This document shows, piece by piece, positions 57,878-64,000 of a stretch of DNA of 64,000 nucleotides. The position numbers were made by a program, and so were the translations under genes. The notes below the pieces were generated by a model. That model was not told where the DNA came from and ran no database searches. It was given only the letters and a program-made list of their open reading frames with translations. The stretch's first letter is position 1. Each line of letters opens with the position of its first letter. The DNA is from Muribaculaceae bacterium (GTDB lineage: Bacteria; Bacteroidota; Bacteroidia; Bacteroidales; Muribaculaceae): NCBI GenBank assembly GCA_029068655.1, contig JAIECF010000110.1, positions 1 through 64,000 on the forward strand. Direction: 5' to 3'.

Positions 57878-60616
57878 TCAGTGGGCTTCCAGCCAGTTGG
57901 CGCCGACGCCTGCCGATGCGGTGAGAGGTACCGCGCCGTCATAGGCTGCCTGCATGCGGCGCTCCACTATCTCCTGCAGCTGCCCTTCCTCTCCGGGCAC
58001 TACATCGAAGTTGAGTTCGTCGTGCACCTGCATGATCATCTTCGATTTCAGGCCCTTTTCCTGCATCTCCTGCCATATGCCTGCCATAGCGAGCTTCATG
58101 ACGTCGGCCGCGGTGCCCTGCACCGGAGCGTTGATTGCGTTGCGCTCTGCGTAGCCGCGCACCACGGGGTTCTTGCTGTTGATGTCAGGCAGCCGGCGCT
58201 TGCGTCCCAGGCGGGTGATGGCGTAGCCATGTTCGCGCGCTTCCTCCACACTGTCGCTCATATATTTATGGATAGATGGGAAGGTGGCGAAATAGCCCTC
58301 GATGAGTTCCTTGGCCTCCTGCCGCGGTATCTGGAGACGCGAGGCGAGTCCGAAGGCAGTGATGCCGTAGAGTATGCCGAAATTGGCTGTCTTGGCCTTT
58401 CGGCGCTCGTCGGGTGTCACGTCCTCAAGAGCCACATGGTTGATCTTGGCGGCCGTGATGGCATGGATATCGTCTCCCTTGCGGAAAGCCTCTATCATGG
58501 TCTCGTCGTGGGCGAAATCGGCTACGAGCCGCAGTTCTATCTGGCTGTAGTCGGCCGAAAGGAACAGATGTCCCTGATCCGGGATAAAGGCCCTGCGGAT
58601 GTCGCGCCCCATCTCGTCGCGCACAGGTATGTTCTGGAGGTTGGGCGAGGAGGATGATAGGCGCCCTGTCGAGGTTACGGTCTGGTTGTAATTGGTATGT
58701 ATCTTTCCCGTGGCCTTGTTGATGGTCTCGGGCAGTGCGTTGAGGTAGGTGTTGAGGAGTTTCTTTATCTGGCGGTACTCCAGTATCTTCCCTATTATGG
58801 GACTCTTCCACGCGATTTTCTCGAGGATTTCCTCCGATGTGGAGTACTGCCCGGTCTTCGTCTTCTTGGCCTTGGGATCGAGCTGCATCTTGCCGAAGAG
58901 TATCTCGCCTACCTGGGCGGGGCTTCCAACGTTGAATTCCTCCCCGGCTATCTCATATATTTCTTCGCAGAGCTGCCGCGACCGTTCTTCCATGCCTTCG
59001 GCAGCCGCTGCGAGAGCCGCCGTATCGATGCGCACCCCAGTATATTCCATATCGGCGAGCACAGGCACGAGCGGCAGTTCTATCCCTGTCATTATCCCGG
59101 TGAGACTCTCGGCTTCGAGAGCGGGGGTGAAGACATCCTTCAGTCGGAGCGCCAGCGCGGCGAGTTCGGCTGCGTGAGGCTTGGCCCCCGGCGTATAGCC
59201 GAGATATTTCTCGGCGAGAAGTTCGGGATTATGGCGCATTTCCGGCTCGAGGATATAGTGGGCGATGGTGGTGTCGTAGAAATTCACCATGCTCATAGGG
59301 TTGGATTCCCGGTCATCGCGGTGGCGGCGCGCTGTCACCATGTCGCGTTTGGCAGCCCACGACACTTTCATCACTTTCGGATCCGCCAGTATGGCGAGTA
59401 CTGTCTCTGTGCCTCCCGGGAATGTCCGGTCTATATGCCACGACCTTCCGTCGGCAAGTGCGAATGCCGTCCCTTTCCATTTGGCTTCCATGTCGTTTTC
59501 TCCGGAGGTCTCCATATGCACTCCGACGCTTTCCGCGGCCGCGATGGCTTCCGCCATTCCCTTCAGGCTCTCTTCGCTGTCCACTTCCACGCAACCCTCG
59601 CCCAACGATCCGGCTGCCGGAGCTTCCACTTCGGGAACGATGACTTCTGCCTCCTCTGCGTCGAAATCGAAGAGGGACGGGGTGGAATGGGAAGCATGTG
59701 TGGAATTGGTAGACCGCATGGCCGGAGATTCCTCCTCCTTAAGGCGGCGTCCGATACGCTCGGCGAGGCTTTTGAACTCAAGCTCCTTGAAGATGGCGAA
59801 AAGCCGGTCTTTGTCTACCTTCCCGAGGGCGAGTCCGTCAGGAGTTGCGTCAACCGGCACGTCTGTCCGGATAGTGGCGAGATCCTTGGATAGCATGATA
59901 GTGGCGGCGTTCTCCTCTATCTTCTTCTTCAGTGCCCCCTTGAGTTCCGACGATCGGGCTATGACGTCTTCCGCCGATCCGAAATCGGCTATAAGCTTCT
60001 GGGCCGTCTTCTCCCCTACGCCTGGACATCCGGGTATGTTGTCGATCTTGTCGCCCATGAGTGCCAGCAGGTCGATCACCTGGCTTGTGCGCTCTATACC
60101 GTAGCGTTCGCATACTTCCTTCTCGCCACGAAGCTCGAAGTCCTGGCCGCGGTAGGCCGGCTTGTACTGCAGCACGTTGGGACCGACAAGCTGTCCGAAA
60201 TCCTTGTCTGGTGTCATCATGTAGGTGGTGAAGCCCTCCTTGGAGGCTCGCATCGCCATTGTGCCTATCACATCGTCGGCCTCGTAGCCCGGCGACTCGA
60301 GCACCGGGATGCCGTAGCATTTTATTATCTCCTTGATTATGGGGATCGAGCGTTTTATATCTTCGGGAGTGTCCGGACGCTCCCCTTTGTATGATTCCAG
60401 AAGTTCGGACCTGAAAGTCGGGCCCTTGGGGTCGAAGCATACCGCTATATGGGTTGGTTTCTCCTTCCGTAGCACCTCCTCGAGTGTGTTGACGAATCCG
60501 AAAATGGCGGAGGTGTTGAATCCGTCGCTCGTCATGCGCGGCATTTTGATCAGCGCGTAGTAGGCCCGGAAGATGAGGGCGTATGCGTCGAGGAGGAACA
60601 GTCTCTTTTCTGACAT
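57878..60616 (-). CDS. polA: DNA polymerase I
   Basis: 5' nuclease, 3'-5' exonuclease-like and polymerase motifs (SADYSQIELRLVADFAHD, RRKAKTANFGILYGI, MIMQVHDELNFDV); start trimmed to MSEKRLFLLDAYALIFRAYYAL. Confidence 0.97.
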   Translation of the reverse strand: MSEKRLFLLDAYALIFRAYYALIKMPRMTSDGFNTSAIFGFVNTLEEVLRKEKPTHIAVCFDPKGPTFRSELLESYKGERPDTPEDIKRSIPIIKEIIKCYGIPVLESPGYEADDVIGTMAMRASKEGFTTYMMTPDKDFGQLVGPNVLQYKPAYRGQDFELRGEKEVCERYGIERTSQVIDLLALMGDKIDNIPGCPGVGEKTAQKLIADFGSAEDVIARSSELKGALKKKIEENAATIMLSKDLATIRTDVPVDATPDGLALGKVDKDRLFAIFKELEFKSLAERIGRRLKEEESPAMRSTNSTHASHSTPSLFDFDAEEAEVIVPEVEAPAAGSLGEGCVEVDSEESLKGMAEAIAAAESVGVHMETSGENDMEAKWKGTAFALADGRSWHIDRTFPGGTETVLAILADPKVMKVSWAAKRDMVTARRHRDDRESNPMSMVNFYDTTIAHYILEPEMRHNPELLAEKYLGYTPGAKPHAAELAALALRLKDVFTPALEAESLTGIMTGIELPLVPVLADMEYTGVRIDTAALAAAAEGMEERSRQLCEEIYEIAGEEFNVGSPAQVGEILFGKMQLDPKAKKTKTGQYSTSEEILEKIAWKSPIIGKILEYRQIKKLLNTYLNALPETINKATGKIHTNYNQTVTSTGRLSSSSPNLQNIPVRDEMGRDIRRAFIPDQGHLFLSADYSQIELRLVADFAHDETMIEAFRKGDDIHAITAAKINHVALEDVTPDERRKAKTANFGILYGITAFGLASRLQIPRQEAKELIEGYFATFPSIHKYMSDSVEEAREHGYAITRLGRKRRLPDINSKNPVVRGYAERNAINAPVQGTAADVMKLAMAGIWQEMQEKGLKSKMIMQVHDELNFDVVPGEEGQLQEIVERRMQAAYDGAVPLTASAGVGANWLEAH

Positions 60617-60793
60617 GGCGGTGTTCTGTAGGGTTGAAAACAGTTTTTTTAGGGTTCGGAAGGCCAAAAAAGCACTTCTTCACTATAAAAATAACAAATA
60701 TAGTGGGCAGTAGTACTGAAATTGAAAAAATATTTTGTAATTTTGTAGTGGAAAACGCTTATCCCGATGTCAGGGATATTTCTGATCAGAAAG

Positions 60794-61774
60794 ATGTCGA
60801 AGACAACTATAGAGAAAATACGGCATCGCCTGGGTGCCGAACTCGATGCGATGAACTCCCTCATCCGCACGAGCCTTGCCACGTCCGACCCGCTGATGGG
60901 CCGGGTCGTGGAGCAGTATCTTCGCACCAAGGGAAAGCAGATACGCCCCCTTCTGGTGCTCCTGAGCGCCCGACTCTTCGGTGACATCAACGATTCGACG
61001 CTTCATGCGGCAGCCTCGCTTGAGATGCTTCACAACGCTACCCTTATCCACGACGATGTGGTGGACAACGCCGACTACCGGCGGCGCACCCCGACCCTCA
61101 ACAAGGATTTCGACAACCGCATAGCGGTGCTCGTGGGTGATTTCTTCGTCAGCACCGCCCTCCAGGAGGCTATCAAGACGAAAGATATGAAGGCTGTTGT
61201 ATCTGTGGCGGAGCTCGGTAAGGAGCTTTCGCTCGGAGAGATAGACCAGATCTCAAACGCACGCGAACGTTCCATCGACGAGGCGCGCTATTTCGATGTG
61301 ATAGGCAAGAAGACGGCCTCGCTTTTCATGAAATGCGTAAAGATGGGAGCCGAGACCACCGACGCCACTCCAGCCGAGATAGATTCCCTTGTGGAGTATG
61401 CGCGTCTGCTCGGACTCTGCTTCCAGATAAAGGACGACATATTCGACTATTATGAGGACGTGGAGGTTGGCAAGCCTACAGGCAACGACCTGCGTGAGAA
61501 TAAGATCAGCCTTCCGCTGATACATGCGGTCAATTCCTCTGCAGGGCCTGCAAGCGACTCCATGCGCTCTCTCCTCATGCGTGGCGATCTCTCGGATGCG
61601 GAGATAGCCGTTCTCATCGACTTCGCTAAGACCCACGGCGGCATCGACTATGCCTACCGGGTGATGGAGGATATGCGTGTCAAGGCCGCCCGCCTTCTCG
61701 AGTCGCTCCCGGCCAATGAATGGCGCGATGACTTCGCTGAGCTTTTCGCCTTCACCATACGTCGCCATTCGTAA
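60794..61774 (+). CDS. Polyprenyl diphosphate synthase
   Basis: LIHDDVVDNADYRRRTPT (first Asp-rich motif) and LCFQIKDDIFDYYED (second). Confidence 0.93.
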   Translation: MSKTTIEKIRHRLGAELDAMNSLIRTSLATSDPLMGRVVEQYLRTKGKQIRPLLVLLSARLFGDINDSTLHAAASLEMLHNATLIHDDVVDNADYRRRTPTLNKDFDNRIAVLVGDFFVSTALQEAIKTKDMKAVVSVAELGKELSLGEIDQISNARERSIDEARYFDVIGKKTASLFMKCVKMGAETTDATPAEIDSLVEYARLLGLCFQIKDDIFDYYEDVEVGKPTGNDLRENKISLPLIHAVNSSAGPASDSMRSLLMRGDLSDAEIAVLIDFAKTHGGIDYAYRVMEDMRVKAARLLESLPANEWRDDFAELFAFTIRRHS

Positions 61775-61858
61775 AAAAAATCCCTTGTATATATGACTGT
61801 CGGCTTATACTGCGTCCATTCGCTGTATAAGCCGATTCAGTTTGTGGCAGGTCCGTTA

Positions 61859-62884
61859 TCAGAAGAGCCCGGCGATCGAGAGGGGTATGTAGAGGGTGTT
61901 GGTGATAACTCCGAGCACGAACGATATTATTATCCATATCTCGGCGTTGCGCGATGCGCGGCGTGCTCCCTCCATGTCTCCTTCGTAGAACCGGGAGCTT
62001 ACCTTCGCCGAGTATATGATGGCGACTATGCCGGGTATGGTGCAGCACAGTATCGTCATGATCACCGACCATACGAGGAATGTCGGTGGCATCGGTTCTG
62101 TCGTGGTTGCGGCGGTATTAGCTTGCCGGCTTGCCGTTTTATAGGGTTGATATGCCGTGGCGTTGAGAGGATGCGAATCCGTAGGGTTGTGGGGTCCGTC
62201 GGTTGTGGAATTGTCGGGTTGCCGGTCCTTCTGAGGCACCGGGGGGACGTTGTTTGGCACTCCCAGGGCTTCCGCCCATGCATCGTCTACGCTTTTGGGC
62301 ACGGCCGGTGGAGTCATCGAGGCTACCGTCTTCATTACCGCCTCGGGGAATATCAGGTATTCCACCTCATGTACCTTTGCCTCCAGCGACTCGGGGGTAT
62401 CGTCGGGGAGCACGGCCACTTCCCTCTGCACCACTATGGGTCCGGCGTCGATCTCGTTGGTCACTACGTGCACCGTAGCTCCGCTCTTGGTCTCGCCGGC
62501 TTCGATCACCGCCTTATGCACGTTGGCTCCGTGCATCCCCTTTCCTCCGAAAGCCGGCAGGAGCGAGGGATGGATGTTGAGTATTCGCCCTTCATAGGCA
62601 TTGACTATGTCCTCGCTGAGGAAGCAAAGGAATCCGGCCAGCGCGATCACCTTGATGTCTCGCTGTCTGAGGGTGTCGAGTATGGCCTGCGGATCCTCCT
62701 TCCACACGTTGCGGGGAAAGTAGATGGTCTCTACGCCGAGCTCGTTCATCTTTTCGATTACCGGTGCGTTCTCACGGTCGGTCAGGCAGAGGGCTACGTG
62801 GATGCGGTTGCCCGAATTGAAGGTTTTTACGAGATTGACGGCGTTGGAGCCGTTGCCGGAGGCGAAGACTGCTATGTTGGTCAT
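61859..62884 (-). CDS. purN: Phosphoribosylglycinamide formyltransferase fused to C-terminal CD225/dispanin-like membrane domain
   Basis: PurN: FASGNGSNAVNLV, LNIHPSLLPAFGGKGMHG, GATVHVVTNEIDAGPIV; C-terminus: LVWSVIMTILCCTIPGIVAIIYSAKVSSRFYEGDMEGARRASRNAEIWIIISFVLGVI. Confidence 0.9.
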   Translation of the reverse strand: MTNIAVFASGNGSNAVNLVKTFNSGNRIHVALCLTDRENAPVIEKMNELGVETIYFPRNVWKEDPQAILDTLRQRDIKVIALAGFLCFLSEDIVNAYEGRILNIHPSLLPAFGGKGMHGANVHKAVIEAGETKSGATVHVVTNEIDAGPIVVQREVAVLPDDTPESLEAKVHEVEYLIFPEAVMKTVASMTPPAVPKSVDDAWAEALGVPNNVPPVPQKDRQPDNSTTDGPHNPTDSHPLNATAYQPYKTASRQANTAATTTEPMPPTFLVWSVIMTILCCTIPGIVAIIYSAKVSSRFYEGDMEGARRASRNAEIWIIISFVLGVITNTLYIPLSIAGLF

Positions 62885-62892
62885 GGTGAAGT

Positions 62893-62927
62893 TATCAGTT
62901 TTCAGTTGTCAGTTTTCAGTTATCAGT
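62893..62927. repeat. Heptanucleotide repeat (TATCAGT/TTTCAGT/TGTCAGT, 5 units)
   Basis: Direct reading. Confidence 0.85.
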
Positions 62928-62929
62928 AG

Positions 62930-64000
62930 TCAGCTGCTCAGGGCGTGCAGGCGAGCGTAGTGGCCGTCGAGGGCAAGGAGCTCGGAGTGTGTGCCGGTCT
63001 CCACTATCCTGCCGTCTTTCATCACGCATATTACGTCGGCGTTGACGATAGTCGACAGCCGGTGGGCTATCACTATTGTGGTGCGGTCGGTCATGAGACG
63101 GTCGAGTGCCTCCTGTACGAGGCGTTCGCTCTCATTGTCGAGTGCCGATGTTGCTTCGTCGAGTATGAGTATGTCGGGATTCTTGAGGATCGACCTTGCT
63201 ATGCTTATACGCTGCCGCTCGCCTCCCGAAAGGCGGCATCCGCGGTCGCCGAGCATGGTGTCGTAGCCATCGGGAGTAGCCATGATGAAGTCGTGGGCAT
63301 TGGCTATCCTGGCCGCGCGTTCCACTTCCTCCTGCGTGGCGCTTTCGTTGCCGAAGGCTATGTTGTTGCGGAAAGTGTCGTTGAAGAGTATCGCTTCCTG
63401 GTTTACGTTGCCCATCAGGCCCCTTAGGTCGGCGACCTTCACTTCGCGAACGTCGCGCCCCTTCACCTTTACGGAGCCTTCCGTGACGTCGTAGAATCGG
63501 GGTATGAGGTCTACGAGTGTCGACTTGCCTGAGCCCGACTGCCCGACAATGGCCACCGTATGTCCTTTGGCCACCTTGAGGTTGATGCGGTCGAGCACCG
63601 TGCGGTCGTCGCCGTCATATCTGAACGATACGTCTTTGAACTCGATTGCCGGAGTGTCGGCGGGATCCTTCGGCAGTTCCGCGGGATCCACGGGGTCCTT
63701 GATCGGATTCTCGGCGTCGAGTATCTTGTCGATCCTGGCGAGGGCCGCCATGCCTTTCGATACTGCGTAGCCCGTCTTCGAGAGGTCTTTCGCAGGATTT
63801 ATGATGCTGTAGAAGATGGTCATGTAGAAGATGAATGTGGCAGCGTCAATGCTCGATGAGCCGCTCAGGATGAGCGTACCCCCGAACCATAGCACCACCA
63901 TTACGGCGATCGTGCCGAGAAACTCGCTCATGGGGTGTGCGAGCGCCTGACGGCGTAGCATGGCATTGGCCGACTTCACGTAGCTCTGCGTCTCGGAGCG
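62930..64000 (-). CDS. ABC transporter permease/ATP-binding protein (MsbA-like exporter), 5' end beyond window
   Basis: Walker A GQSGSGKST, signature LSGGERQRISIARSI, Walker B ILILDEATSALD; ORF open to the window edge. Confidence 0.92.
   Translation of the reverse strand, partial: RSETQSYVKSANAMLRRQALAHPMSEFLGTIAVMVVLWFGGTLILSGSSSIDAATFIFYMTIFYSIINPAKDLSKTGYAVSKGMAALARIDKILDAENPIKDPVDPAELPKDPADTPAIEFKDVSFRYDGDDRTVLDRINLKVAKGHTVAIVGQSGSGKSTLVDLIPRFYDVTEGSVKVKGRDVREVKVADLRGLMGNVNQEAILFNDTFRNNIAFGNESATQEEVERAARIANAHDFIMATPDGYDTMLGDRGCRLSGGERQRISIARSILKNPDILILDEATSALDNESERLVQEALDRLMTDRTTIVIAHRLSTIVNADVICVMKDGRIVETGTHSELLALDGHYARLHALSS

Noticed and set aside
58697-59893. 398-aa plus-strand ORF
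   Set aside because: Antisense to polA, which has full motif support
61793-62929. 378-aa plus-strand ORF
   Set aside because: Antisense to the PurN-CD225 gene; Tyr/His/Gly-rich shadow translation

Overview
The window is a Bacteroidales-type chromosome segment, judged from the SusC/SusD pair, DUF4143 ATPase, GIN-domain protein and M16/DusB gene style. Everything below was read by eye from the sequence and the supplied ORF translations; no searches were run.

Layout:
(1) 0-9 kb: AAA/DUF4143 ATPase, then a SusC/SusD/lipoprotein/secreted-protein locus.
(2) 8.6-13.9 kb: an accessory island. Four copies of a gene 3'-tail plus terminator module are interleaved with a HigBA-like toxin-antitoxin pair, a beta-barrel protein and an Rpn/PD-(D/E)XK nuclease. 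A REP-associated tyrosine (HUH) transposase follows, flanked by ~98-bp structured direct repeats, then a truncated DUF4038/apiosidase-like remnant.
(3) 14-22.9 kb: housekeeping genes (tyrA, miaB, acetyl-CoA hydrolase/transferase, polysaccharide flippase, GIN protein, dusB, M16 protease).
(4) 23-49 kb: a long minus-strand block with a SNF2 helicase and partner, then a tightly packed 10-gene cluster. In transcription order it encodes a vWA protein, a tubulin-like GTPase with GGTGSG, a large membrane protein, a membrane protein with tandem transglutaminase-like domains (one apparently dead), a lipoprotein, a CASTOR/POLLUX-like channel with a C-terminal RyR-like region, a stand-alone RyR-domain protein, a TIR protein, a DUF4062-like protein and a DUF4062-like/TPR protein. 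This is my main candidate for a poorly described signalling or conflict system.
(5) 49-64 kb: mostly housekeeping genes (lipid A-modification-like trio, secreted KduI, orphan GatC-type permease, pfkA, polA, polyprenyl synthase, a PurN-CD225 fusion, and an ABC exporter cut by the window end).

Heptanucleotide-periodic intergenic repeats recur across the window. No rRNA, tRNA or CRISPR array was recognised.
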